Part shown: positions 27,254 through 35,642 of the stretch, piece by piece
Numbering within the stretch: the first letter of the stretch is position 1
Layout: every line of letters starts with the position of its first letter
From: an uncultured Lachnospiraceae bacterium
GTDB lineage: Bacteria > Bacillota > Clostridia > Lachnospirales > Lachnospiraceae
Length of the DNA stretch: 64,000 nucleotides
Direction: 5' to 3'
Assembly (NCBI GenBank): GCA_947626435.1
Contig: CANQSB010000002.1
Coordinates: forward strand, 186,001 to 250,000
The notes under the pieces: model-generated
What the model was told of the DNA's origin: nothing
The model's database searches: none
The model's input: the letters and a program-made list of their open reading frames with translations, nothing else
Program-made: the position numbers and the translations under genes

Positions 27254-27281
27254 ATTATACTATATTAATCATGACATACAA
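27254..27281 (-). promoter_or_regulatory. Promoter of the two-component operon
   Basis: On the minus strand TTGTAT (27281-27276), a 16-bp spacer and TATAAT (27259-27254), about 38 bp upstream of the start codon. Confidence 0.6.
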
Positions 27282-27297
27282 GTTTAATATAGTATAA
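27255..27297. promoter_or_regulatory. 14-bp inverted repeat around the two-component promoter
   Basis: TTATACTATATTAA (27255-27268) and TTAATATAGTATAA (27284-27297) are perfect inverted repeats with a 15-bp spacer, so the two arms fall about two helical turns apart. One arm covers the -10 region. This is a candidate operator. The remaining gap (27298-27473) holds a short GGGAA/TTCCC palindrome at 27337 and nothing else that I recognise. Confidence 0.45.
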
Positions 27298-27473
27298 CAC
27301 AAAAGCCTCTAAAAAATCTCTAAAAATAATTTGAGTGGGAATCGTTCCCTGTTTCTGGTGCGCGGATTTTTTGCTGAACGCATTATAACATATCAGGTCG
27401 GAAATGGAAAGTTGGGAATTTCAGCTTGCTATTTACCTTTTATCTCTATAATTATAAAATGTATATTAAATGA

Positions 27474-27503
27474 TTGACACAGCGTATAATAATAATGTAA
27501 AAT
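27474..27503 (+). promoter_or_regulatory. Probable promoter of the relB-yoeB operon
   Basis: TTGACA (27474-27479), an 18-bp spacer and TAAAAT (27498-27503), about 30 bp before the antitoxin start. Confidence 0.55.
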
Positions 27504-27533
27504 ACAATTAAAGAGAGGAGAGGAGATGATACC

Positions 27534-27803
27534 ATGGCACATACAACACAAGTCAACTTTCGTATAGACGAAGATGTCAAGCGCAGCGCGGAAAAGGTTC
27601 TTGACGAGATAGGGCTTTCCATGTCAGCTGCTATCACTGTATTTTTGAAGAAGGTAAGCAGGGAGCGTCGCATACCGTTTGAAATGTCCGCAGATCCGTT
27701 TTATTCAGAAAGTAATATGCGTTATCTGGAAAAGATAAAGAAAGATATTGACGAAGGCAAGGCGCATTTTGAGGAGCATGACTTGATAGAAGTGGAGGAT
27801 TGA
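27534..27803 (+). CDS. RelB/DinJ-family antitoxin
   Basis: 89 aa. The N-terminal ribbon-helix-helix opens TQVNFRIDEDVKRSAEKVLDE and continues GLSMSAAITVFLKKV. The C-terminal acidic tail, ending EEHDLIEVED, would wrap the toxin. Such antitoxins neutralise the partner RNase and, with it, repress their own promoter. GGAGAGGAG lies just before the ATG. The stop codon overlaps the toxin start codon by one base (TGATG), which implies translational coupling. Confidence 0.93.
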   Translation: MAHTTQVNFRIDEDVKRSAEKVLDEIGLSMSAAITVFLKKVSRERRIPFEMSADPFYSESNMRYLEKIKKDIDEGKAHFEEHDLIEVED

Positions 27804-28063
27804 TGCGGATATTATGGGAAGACAGAGCTTGGTCCGATTATCTATATTGGCAGGGGCAAGACAGAAAAACACTGAAAAAGATAAACAATATCATAACGGA
27901 TATTATGCGGAATCCATATAAAGGCATAGGAAAACCAGAGCCTTTAAAGGAAAATCTAAGCAGATTTTGGAGCAGAAGGATTGACGAAACAAACAGGATA
28001 GTTTATTACGAAAAAGACGGTATTATTTATGTAGTGTCCTGCAAAGGCCACTACGACAACTAA
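27803..28063 (+). CDS. yoeB: YoeB/Txe-family ribosome-dependent mRNA endonuclease toxin
   Basis: 86 aa and clearly homologous along its whole length to E. coli YoeB. The active-site residues fall at the same positions: Glu46 in KPEPLK, Arg65 in NRIVYY, and His83-Tyr84 in CKGHYDN near the C-terminus. WSRRI is also conserved. The toxin is therefore probably active. It would cleave mRNA in the ribosomal A site when freed from its antitoxin. The ATG at 27803 is preceded by TGGAGGA inside the antitoxin gene. The partner is RelB/DinJ-like rather than YefM, a mixed pairing that is common in Firmicutes. A strong terminator follows. Confidence 0.95.
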   Translation: MRILWEDRAWSDYLYWQGQDRKTLKKINNIITDIMRNPYKGIGKPEPLKENLSRFWSRRIDETNRIVYYEKDGIIYVVSCKGHYDN

Positions 28064-28084
28064 AAAGTAAAATCAAATCACAAA

Positions 28085-28134
28085 AGTGCAGACGTTAGAA
28101 AAAACACCTCTAACGCCCTGCACTTATTTTTTTT
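28085..28134 (+). terminator. Intrinsic terminator of the toxin-antitoxin operon
   Basis: AAGTGCAGACGTTAG (from 28084) pairs with CTAACGCCCTGCACTT (to 28125) apart from small bulges, followed by eight T after an A. Confidence 0.8.
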
Positions 28135-28260
28135 CCCGAAAAATCCGCCGTTAGAGAATCATTAGAGAAAACTATGCTAATATAAAACCACAAAATCAAA
28201 AAGCTGTCCGAAAAACGGATTTAAGATTAAGACGCAGACAGCGGCATGGAGGAGGAAAAA

Positions 28261-30675
28261 ATGAAAATAAAGTCAGCAAAGAAATTTATGACACGCCTGT
28301 CACCTATAATAATGGCAACAGCGCTTACTGCTGCCATAACAGGCTGCGGCGCAAAGGATTTAACCGATTTGACAGGCGCAGACGCAGCGCAGACACAGGA
28401 AAGCGCCATAAGCGACACCCCCGTAAATAACAGCGGCAGCACAGACGCGGACGAAGACGCGCAAAGCTCAGCAATGGGGCGTTATATAGGCACGACAGTG
28501 CTTGAAGCCGATGACACGCAGGACGAGGCGTTTGTCACAAAAATGAACGACGGCACGCTCACGCTGTACCGTTCAAACAGCCTTGTATATGCGCTGTTAG
28601 ATGAATACGATATTGACGGAATGTACACATCGGACGACAATGGCAGCACATGGACGCCAGTGGACATGAAGGAAAAATACAAGGCGCTTGCGGAGGAAGA
28701 CATTTCATATATAGTAGACAGCAAGATTTCAAGTGACGGAACTATAGCGGTTGGATATGCATTAGACGGTGATGATGGACTGGAAAATGTACAGTATATG
28801 CTTGTATATTTCGACGGCAGCACAAAAAAAATCGAGTCTAAGCTTACCGCAGACGACAAGTGGGTAAAATACTTCTGCTTTAACGAAAGCGGCAGGCTGT
28901 TCGCTTCAACGCTTGGTGCAAGGGTTTATGAGATAAACACGCAGGATGGCAGCATGACGCAGGTTCTTGCGTCAGATGATTTTATAAACCAGATATCCTG
29001 CCACGGCGACATTCTTATGATTACCACAGGTGACAAAATCGCGCTGTACGACATGAAAAGCAAAAGCTACATAGAAGATACGGTATGGGACGATTTTATA
29101 AAGGAAAATATCGGCGATCTTTTTGACAGCTGGGACAGAGGACATGTGGCAGTATCGTTTATGGACGACGACGCGGTGTATGTAGTATGCTCAAAGGGCT
29201 TGTACCGCCACGTGATCGGCGGCAGCGCGATAGAGCAGATAATTGACGGAAATTCCACGCAGCTTGCCGATCCGTCACATCTTATCACGGACGCAGTAAT
29301 GGTTGACGATCAGGAATTTATCGTGAATTTCACGGACAACAGGACAGTGAAATTTGCGTATGACGCAAGCGTTCCGACAGTGCCAAGCGACAGGCTTACG
29401 ATTTACAGCCTAAAGGAAAATGACACTGTAAAACAGGCGATTGCCGCGTACCAGACTGAAAATCCCGACGTGTATGTCGAGTATAAAATCGGCATGGACG
29501 GCGATGCGGTCACGAGAGATGACGCGCTCAAAAATTTAAGCACTGAGCTTCTGAGCGGTGAAGGCCCAGACGTGCTTGTGCTTGATGATATGTCGGCGGA
29601 CACGTATATAAATCAGGGAATTTTGAGCGACATGAGCGAAATGGTGAGTGAGATAGACGCGGCGGACGGGCTTTTCATGAATTTAATTGAGCCGCTTTAT
29701 GTGGGCGAGAGCCTTTATATGGTGCCTGCGGAATTTACGTTACCAGCGGTTGCGGGCGACAAGGACGTGCTTAAAAGCGCGGATGGCATTGGCGATATAG
29801 CCGATTTTATTGAGGAGATAAGAAATATAAAGCCAGAAGGCAATCTGCTTTCCATAGCGCGGGCGAGCGGCATATTAAAGAAATTTATGCATATTTGTGA
29901 GCCGAGCTGGACAGACGAAAGCGGAAATATAGACGAGGACGGCATAAAAAATTATCTTGAACAGACAAAGCGCATATATGAGGCGCAGATGAGCGGTCTG
30001 TCACAGAAGGAAATTGACACTTATAACAGGTGGAATGACAGTGACAGGGAGGACGGCGAAAAGCAGGAGGACAGCAAATATTTCTATTCGATATCAGTGA
30101 TGGTATCTGATGATGGAAAGGCGAGCTGTACCTTTGGGGAGCTTGATTCAATGCAGAGCTATGCGAATCTTATAACTTTGCCGAGAAACAGCGGAATGGA
30201 AAATATAACGCTTATGCCGATAAGCGGTGATGATGGCAGTATTTATGTGCCTAAGACGATGCTTGGCATAAATGCGGCGGCGAAAAACAGCCAGAATGCT
30301 CAGGATTTTGTGAAGACTATGTTTAGTCAGGATGTGCAGGATTCACTTCATAATGGGTATCCGCTTAACAGGAAATCGTTTGATGATATTTTTGTGGTTG
30401 ATCCGAAGCTTGTGGCGGATGATGGCGGGTTTATGTATTATAGTTCTGTAGATGAGGATGGGAATGAGAGTAGTCGTGTTACTTATGTGCCGACGGATGA
30501 GCAGAAGCAGCTTCTTAAGGACTGGATAGAGCGGGCGGATGTGCCGTATATCAGCGACAAAGTGCTTGAAGATGCGGTAATCGCAGAGGGCGAGAAATAC
30601 CTTGACGGGGAGCAGAGCGTTGATGACGCGGTTGGGGCGATAATGGATAAGGTGATGATTTATGTTGCGGAATAA
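28261..30675 (+). CDS. Large substrate-binding lipoprotein with N-terminal propeller-like region
   Basis: 804 aa lipoprotein; lipobox AAITGCG with Cys29. Residues about 75-385 form short beta-rich repeats, including an Asp-box SDDNGSTW (about 126-133) as found in beta-propellers. From about 385 the protein becomes a family 1 extracellular solute-binding protein (TIYSLKEND, AIAAYQTENPDVYVEYK, GEGPDVLVLDDMSADTYI, then LYMVPAEFTLPAVAG). Family relatives bind sugars for ABC import. The start at 28261 has GGAGGAGG upstream. The two permeases at 31824 and 32738 are probably its partners, although a lipoprotein gene and a repeat-rich gap intervene. The length is about twice that of a normal binding protein. 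Confidence 0.85.
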   Translation: MKIKSAKKFMTRLSPIIMATALTAAITGCGAKDLTDLTGADAAQTQESAISDTPVNNSGSTDADEDAQSSAMGRYIGTTVLEADDTQDEAFVTKMNDGTLTLYRSNSLVYALLDEYDIDGMYTSDDNGSTWTPVDMKEKYKALAEEDISYIVDSKISSDGTIAVGYALDGDDGLENVQYMLVYFDGSTKKIESKLTADDKWVKYFCFNESGRLFASTLGARVYEINTQDGSMTQVLASDDFINQISCHGDILMITTGDKIALYDMKSKSYIEDTVWDDFIKENIGDLFDSWDRGHVAVSFMDDDAVYVVCSKGLYRHVIGGSAIEQIIDGNSTQLADPSHLITDAVMVDDQEFIVNFTDNRTVKFAYDASVPTVPSDRLTIYSLKENDTVKQAIAAYQTENPDVYVEYKIGMDGDAVTRDDALKNLSTELLSGEGPDVLVLDDMSADTYINQGILSDMSEMVSEIDAADGLFMNLIEPLYVGESLYMVPAEFTLPAVAGDKDVLKSADGIGDIADFIEEIRNIKPEGNLLSIARASGILKKFMHICEPSWTDESGNIDEDGIKNYLEQTKRIYEAQMSGLSQKEIDTYNRWNDSDREDGEKQEDSKYFYSISVMVSDDGKASCTFGELDSMQSYANLITLPRNSGMENITLMPISGDDGSIYVPKTMLGINAAAKNSQNAQDFVKTMFSQDVQDSLHNGYPLNRKSFDDIFVVDPKLVADDGGFMYYSSVDEDGNESSRVTYVPTDEQKQLLKDWIERADVPYISDKVLEDAVIAEGEKYLDGEQSVDDAVGAIMDKVMIYVAE

Positions 30676-30781
30676 AATATTAAGAAAATTTAAGGCAATA
30701 AAGGATGTTGTTTAAGATTTTCTGAATGTTTGGAAAAATGCAAGGGCGGCGCTTTTTCATGGGTGTCGTGAAAGGTTTTGG

Positions 30782-30869
30782 GCAGCCGTCCGAATTTGTA
30801 CGAAATATACAAAAACGCGGTGCAGTGCTCCGCAAGGCACCGCTTATTTTGTATATTTCTCCCAAATTC
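30782..30869 (+). repeat. Second palindromic family, element A
   Basis: Begins GCAGCCGTCC. The following 78 bp fold as nested stems: GAATTT with AAATTC, AAATATACAAAA with TTTTGTATATTT and GCGGTGC (30817-30823) with GCACCGC (30837-30843). It shares its left edge and right edge (AAATTCTATGTT) with element B. Confidence 0.8.
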
Positions 30870-30929
30870 TATGTTGTGGTGTGGGACTTATGTAAGGCTT
30901 AGAGGTAGTTGTAATGGCGGTAGGGTTTC

Positions 30930-31019
30930 GCAGCCGTCCGAATTTAGTCAAAATATATAAAATCGCGACTTGGTGCGCGATGCGAATCGTCGCGTATTTT
31001 ATATATTTTGCCTAAATTC
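30930..31019 (+). repeat. Second palindromic family, element B
   Basis: Begins with the same GCAGCCGTCC. The palindrome at 30940-31019 pairs GAATTTAG with CTAAATTC, CAAAATATATAAAAT with ATTTTATATATTTTG (both arms exact), and CGCGAC with GTCGCG. Compared with element A, both the middle and inner stem sequences have changed while remaining paired. Confidence 0.8.
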
Positions 31020-31089
31020 TATGTTATTGAATAAGAATGTCAATTATATATATTTTGCCTAAATTCTGCGTTATTAAGTTAGAATGTGA
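31001..31089 (+). repeat. Direct duplication of the right arm of element B
   Basis: A ~42-bp unit starting ATATATTTTGCCTAAATTCT occurs at 31001 and again at 31048 (offset 47). The continuation is similar (ATGTTATTGAATAAGAATGT versus GCGTTATTAAGTTAGAATGT). Confidence 0.75.
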
Positions 31090-31146
31090 GGGCGGTGGAG
31101 GATTGAAGTATAAGAAATTATAGTAAAAAGGAGTGCAATAAATAAG

Positions 31147-31653
31147 ATGAAGAAAAGTATGATTATAGTTGGTGTTGCTGTGTGTATGGTTTTGGCGGCT
31201 TGTGGAAAAGAGAGTGGCGAGGGTGGCGTTGATGTGATAAATTTTCAGGCTGCGGGGGCGGAAACAGATGTGCAGCAGACTGAAAATATGGAAAATACAG
31301 CCGAAAATCAGGCAGACGCAAGCGAGAGTGGGCAATCGGCTAATGATGAGCTGGTAGGTGATATTGAGTCGATAGAAGACGGCGGTTTTACGATATCGAA
31401 GGTAGAGACTGAGGAAAAAGATGACGGAGTGGAGATAGCGGTTGCAAGTCTTGAGGACAAGGTATTTGTGCGTGTGACATATAGCGCCTCTACAAAGTTT
31501 GTTATGTGTAATGTAATAGACGGGGTTAATGGTCAATATACAGATGCTGCGGCGTCTGATTTAGAAAAGGGAAGACTGGTAAATATGGAAGGAGTATATG
31601 AGGGTGGAGAATTTGCGGCGCAAAAGGTCACGATTTACGATTTTAATGATTAA
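31147..31653 (+). CDS. Small lipoprotein of unknown function
   Basis: 168 aa. Signal peptide MKKSMIIVGVAVCMVLAACG with lipobox Cys19. An acidic, disordered linker follows (QQTENMENTAENQADASES), then a compact beta-rich domain from about residue 75 (LVGDIESIEDGGFTISKVE; RLVNMEGVYEGGEFAAQKV). That domain resembles a single-stranded-nucleic-acid-type or DUF5666-like barrel, but I do not recognise a family with certainty. AGGAG lies 13 bp before the ATG. It lies between a binding lipoprotein and the permeases and is probably extracytoplasmic. Confidence 0.75.
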   Translation: MKKSMIIVGVAVCMVLAACGKESGEGGVDVINFQAAGAETDVQQTENMENTAENQADASESGQSANDELVGDIESIEDGGFTISKVETEEKDDGVEIAVASLEDKVFVRVTYSASTKFVMCNVIDGVNGQYTDAAASDLEKGRLVNMEGVYEGGEFAAQKVTIYDFND

Positions 31654-31823
31654 CTGGTTGCCTTATATTTTGGCATAGGCAAATCCAGCTGACTATCAGG
31701 GTATAAGGCATAGGTTATAAGGCATATGGCGCAGTGAATATGAAACATTTTTGCAAGAGTGTCATGAAAATGTATAAGTCATAGGATTATAAGACATACG
31801 GTACAGGAGGACGGCATACGGTT

Positions 31824-32618
31824 TTGAAGATTAGGATTAAGCGGATACGAGTTAAAGAATATATTGCCTTTTTGGGTTTTGTAGGGGTTAGTCTTGCGGG
31901 GGTAGCGGTATTTGTTCTGCTTCCGTTTGGTGATGTGGTAAGGCGTTCATTTATGACGACAATGTCAGAAAAGTATGTTGGGCTTGAAAATTACAGGACG
32001 GTAGTGACAAATCAGGCGTTTGTGCTTGCCGTAAAAAATACTGTAAAGTTTATTGGAGTGGCGTTGCCGATATTGGTAATTTTGGGGCTTTTGGCGGCGC
32101 TGGTGCTTAGTAAGTTAAATGACATAAGTGTCATAAAAAGCCTTTATCTGTTTCCGCTTGCTCTGCCTACGGCGACGGTGGTAATCGTGTGGAGAATGTT
32201 TTTTTACAGGCAGGATTTTGAGAGTCTTGTCATAAGCTATATCTGGAAAAACCTTGGCTACACCATAGTTTTATGGCTTGCGGGCATAGCGGCAATTCCC
32301 AATGAGCTTGTGGAGGCTGCAAAGGTGGATGGCGCTGGCAGCATCAGATGCTTTTGGTATGTCAAGCTGCCTTGTTTACGCGGCAGCCTGTACACTATAG
32401 TAGTGCTGTCATTCCTAAACTCATTCAAGATATACCGCGAGATATATTTAGTCGCAGGCTCATATCCTAATTCGGAGATTTACCTGCTGCAGCATATTTT
32501 CAATAACTGGTATGTAAACCTCTCAATGGACAAGCTTACGGCGGCGACGGTGCTAGTCAGCGGTTTCCTGTTTATTTTCATAATAGTACTGAACCGTCTA
32601 TGGCAAAAAGATAGTTAA
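31824..32618 (+). CDS. Sugar-type ABC transporter permease (UgpA/MalF family)
   Basis: 264 aa inner-membrane permease with about six hydrophobic segments. The ATPase-contacting EAA loop is intact: EAAKVDGAGSIRCFWYVKLP (about residues 168-187). Starts at a TTG at 31824, with AGGAGG 13 bp upstream; no ATG is available in the right place. It pairs with the MalG-like permease 120 bp downstream. No ATP-binding subunit is encoded nearby, so a shared MsmX-type ATPase from elsewhere is likely. An ATGACA-N4-TGTCAT repeat lies inside the coding sequence at 32119. Upstream of the start, short ATAAGGCATA words are repeated (31700-31815). Confidence 0.9.
   Translation: MKIRIKRIRVKEYIAFLGFVGVSLAGVAVFVLLPFGDVVRRSFMTTMSEKYVGLENYRTVVTNQAFVLAVKNTVKFIGVALPILVILGLLAALVLSKLNDISVIKSLYLFPLALPTATVVIVWRMFFYRQDFESLVISYIWKNLGYTIVLWLAGIAAIPNELVEAAKVDGAGSIRCFWYVKLPCLRGSLYTIVVLSFLNSFKIYREIYLVAGSYPNSEIYLLQHIFNNWYVNLSMDKLTAATVLVSGFLFIFIIVLNRLWQKDS
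32119..32134. promoter_or_regulatory. ATGACA-N4-TGTCAT inverted repeat, site 4 (inside a gene)
   Basis: ATGACATAAGTGTCAT lies inside the first permease gene. Being coding it may be coincidental, but it has the same 12 fixed bases as the three intergenic sites. Confidence 0.3.
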
Positions 32619-32737
32619 CTTTATATTTTTATATCTGTTGTGGTGATTGCTAAATCCAACAAGGTTTTGACTAAGTCCACAATTCCGAAAAAGGACAAAT
32701 TTATTAAAACTGAGAAAAGCAATAAGAGTGATGATAC

Positions 32738-33601
32738 ATGATAAAACGCATTATATACGGCTTTACAGGTTTTACCGTCAAGCTGATATTCATAGCCGCA
32801 GGAATTATAATATGCCTGCCCGTCCTAATGGTAGTGACAGGCTCGGTAATGGGCGAAAGCGACCTGCTGGAGTTTTTAGCCCCCGTATTCCGCGACGGCA
32901 AAGGCTTTGTCGGCTGGACAATCCTGCCGCAAAGCCCTACAATTGACAACTATATAAAGCTGCTGATACGCACGCCGCAGTTTTTTATTTTATTTTGGAA
33001 CTCGGTAAAAATAGTCACGCTTATTCTTCTAGGACAGCTCATAGTGGGTATACCAGCAGCGTGGGGGTTTTCGGTATATTCGGTGCGCGGAAAAAACATC
33101 ATATTTACGCTCTATGTAGTGCTTATGCTACTGCCATTCCAAGTTACAATGCTTTCAAGCTACCTCATACTGAAACAGCTTGAACTTTTTGACACACATT
33201 CAGCCGTAATTTTGCCCGCCATATTCAACACATTCCCGATATTCGTCACATACTGCGGCTTTAATTCAATTCCCAAGCCGCTTATTGAGGCGGCGCGCAT
33301 AGACGGCGCGGGTGAGCTGTATATTTTTTTCAAAATTGGGCTTCCGCTCGGCAAAGGCGGCATAATGTCGGCGCTTGTGCTGAGTTTTCTCGAATACTGG
33401 AATATGATAGAACAGCCGCTTGCGTTCATCAAGACGAAAGCCTTCTGGCCGCTGTCCCTTTATCTGCCCGAAATCGACTGGACACAGGCGGGTTTTGCCT
33501 TCTGCGCTTCAGTAATTATGCTTATCCCCGCGATATTTGTATTCGTGATGGGACAGGACTATTTAGAGCAGGGGATAATATATTCGGGGCTGAAACAATA
33601 A
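32738..33601 (+). CDS. Sugar-type ABC transporter permease (UgpE/MalG family)
   Basis: 287 aa with six membrane segments. EAA loop: EAARIDGAGELYIFFKIGLP (about residues 186-205). Family members form the second half of the membrane channel for oligosaccharide or glycerol-phosphate import. The ribosome site is weak (AAGAG, 11 bp before the ATG). The gap to the first permease (119 bp) has no terminator. It probably works with the 804-aa lipoprotein as binding subunit. No ATPase gene follows. Confidence 0.91.
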   Translation: MIKRIIYGFTGFTVKLIFIAAGIIICLPVLMVVTGSVMGESDLLEFLAPVFRDGKGFVGWTILPQSPTIDNYIKLLIRTPQFFILFWNSVKIVTLILLGQLIVGIPAAWGFSVYSVRGKNIIFTLYVVLMLLPFQVTMLSSYLILKQLELFDTHSAVILPAIFNTFPIFVTYCGFNSIPKPLIEAARIDGAGELYIFFKIGLPLGKGGIMSALVLSFLEYWNMIEQPLAFIKTKAFWPLSLYLPEIDWTQAGFAFCASVIMLIPAIFVFVMGQDYLEQGIIYSGLKQ

Positions 33602-33820
33602 AAAGTTTTAAGTTTGAAAAAGACACGAACAAAGAAATACTAAGTTTATTTATAAAAATGATAAGAAGGCGTATTTTTCACAAAATGTCGTATCGCGCAA
33701 AAAAGTTAAAAGCGAATGACATTCATGACGCTGTATCTTATAAAAATACCGATAGTGGATATAAACTTGCGTTATGTCTATAGATACAGCACATAGAAGA
33801 GAAGCGTGGGAGTGATTATA

Positions 33821-35569
33821 ATGGAAATGTTGACGGATGAAAAAGTTGTAGAGCTTGGAAAACAGAGAATAAGGAAATGGGGAAAGGCTTTTGTAGTTTT
33901 TCTCGTGCTGATGTGGGTATTTACAATCGTGTCAAAGGCAGTTTACATCTCAAAACTCCCGCGCGTCACCACGCAGGCACCCGAAAAGCGTTATATCGAG
34001 CATACCGTAGAAGCGGACGGCATAGTAATTACAGGCGGGGAGCGCGCAGTCAACACGCTTTTAGGACTTAGAGTGTCAAGTCTTAATGTTCAGGAGGGCG
34101 ACTATGTGGAAAAGGACGCGCTTCTGTTTACGATAGACCTAAATGATTTGACGGACATCATAAGCGGTAAAGAGTTGGAGCTTGCGCAACTCCAATACAG
34201 GCTTGCTGACACGCAATTTAATCAAATTATAGACTCACAGAAAAAAGAAATTTCCATACTATGGGCGCAGGAGGATTATGACAACGCCGACAAGGAAACG
34301 CAGACTGCGATAGACCGCGCGCAAAAAGAATTGCTTGACGCGCAGACGGAGCTTGCCAAGCACTTGGCAAAACCCGCGCCGTACACATCAGACAGCGCCA
34401 GAGAGGAGGCGTGGGCTGATTACAACGACTGGCGCAATCAAGGTTATTCCATAAGCGACCAAATAACCGCCAAGACGCGCGAGCTTGAAAGCCTAAAAGA
34501 GCAGCTTCAGGATGTAGAAGCTGAAATCAGCAAAAATCTGTCCAATGAAACCGAAGAAACCCAAGAAAGCAATGGGGAACAGGAAAATAATGTTTCCCAA
34601 GAAAATGATGAAGCTGCTGCGGAACTGTCAGAGAAGAAATCCAAGCTGGAAGAAGAAATAAAAAAAGCAAATAGCGACTTAAATTCCCTAAATGACAATC
34701 TCACAGCCCACGAACGCGACACAGTTTTAGAACCCGACTATTCCGCCGAAGAACTCGAATACGATACATGGCAAAAGACAAAAGCCGCTTTAGAAGATGC
34801 AGTATACATTGCCCAAAACGCCTTGGACGATGCATATCACGCGCGCAATATAACGCTTCAGCAAAAAGCGCGTGCTATCGCCAGTGCGGAAGTCACAACT
34901 CCTGCCGATTCGACAGGCGCGATATACGAAATGCAGATTGCCCAATTGACTACAGAATTGTCGCGGCTATACGACATCAAAAACAAAAAAGGCGAAATAA
35001 AAGCCGCAAACGACGGTTTTGTCTCAAAAATACAGCTTACAGTAGGCGGGCGCACTACAGATACAGCCTCAATCCTGCTCACAGATGCCTCAGTTCCCAC
35101 ACAGTTTCAATTCAGCATCACAAAAGAGCAGGGCAGATACCTTCATTTAAACGACACCTTCGAGCTAAAGCTAAACGGCACACTCGCCCCAATCGAAGCC
35201 ACAGCCGACTACTACACCCCAAACGCCACAGGCGGCTATGACATAATATGCAAGCTCCCCGAAAACACAGCGCAAGTAGGCACAAGTGGCACTATCACAC
35301 GCAAAGTCCAAGGCGACCTGCAAAACCTTACAATACCTGCTGATGCCGTCCACACTGACCAAAACCAGACAAATTTTGTCTACATTCTAAACGAAAAGTC
35401 AGGCATATTAGGCAGCGAATACTATGTCACAAGCCTAAAAGTGGAAATAAAAGACAAAAACAACACCTACGCTTCCATTTCCGAAGGCACAATATCAGGC
35501 GACACCCAAATCATCACCTCCTACACCGACGAAATAACCCAAGGCACAGCCGTTCGCAAAGATGATTAA
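33821..35569 (+). CDS. Membrane-fusion protein (HlyD/MacA-like adaptor)
   Basis: 582 aa. One N-terminal membrane anchor (about 22-45, FVVFLVLMWVFTIVSKAV) is followed by a lipoyl/barrel-sandwich half motif (VSSLNVQEGDYVEKDALLFT). A long coiled-coil region of about 250 residues (110-360) comes next, rich in Glu/Gln/Asn, with a disordered NETEETQESNGEQENN patch. The second lipoyl half (IKAANDGFVSKIQLTVGGRT) and beta-barrel complete it. Such adaptors bridge an ABC exporter to the outside, but no exporter gene is adjacent. Start at 33821, with GGGAG upstream. It stands 219 bp after the permease gene; whether it belongs to that transporter is unclear. Confidence 0.82.
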   Translation: MEMLTDEKVVELGKQRIRKWGKAFVVFLVLMWVFTIVSKAVYISKLPRVTTQAPEKRYIEHTVEADGIVITGGERAVNTLLGLRVSSLNVQEGDYVEKDALLFTIDLNDLTDIISGKELELAQLQYRLADTQFNQIIDSQKKEISILWAQEDYDNADKETQTAIDRAQKELLDAQTELAKHLAKPAPYTSDSAREEAWADYNDWRNQGYSISDQITAKTRELESLKEQLQDVEAEISKNLSNETEETQESNGEQENNVSQENDEAAAELSEKKSKLEEEIKKANSDLNSLNDNLTAHERDTVLEPDYSAEELEYDTWQKTKAALEDAVYIAQNALDDAYHARNITLQQKARAIASAEVTTPADSTGAIYEMQIAQLTTELSRLYDIKNKKGEIKAANDGFVSKIQLTVGGRTTDTASILLTDASVPTQFQFSITKEQGRYLHLNDTFELKLNGTLAPIEATADYYTPNATGGYDIICKLPENTAQVGTSGTITRKVQGDLQNLTIPADAVHTDQNQTNFVYILNEKSGILGSEYYVTSLKVEIKDKNNTYASISEGTISGDTQIITSYTDEITQGTAVRKDD

Positions 35570-35642
35570 TGCCGCAAAAATGACTTGAAAACATTACAAA
35601 ATCCATTATAATGAAAATAAATAAAGCAGTAGGAGGCGGCAC

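Larger units (their letters stand above)
30676..31146. other. 471-bp gap carrying two palindromic elements and a direct repeat
   Basis: Holds palindromic elements A (30782-30869) and B (30930-31019) and a direct repeat of the right arm of B (31048-31089). No gene is seen; open frames on either strand here run through the palindromes. Confidence 0.7.
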
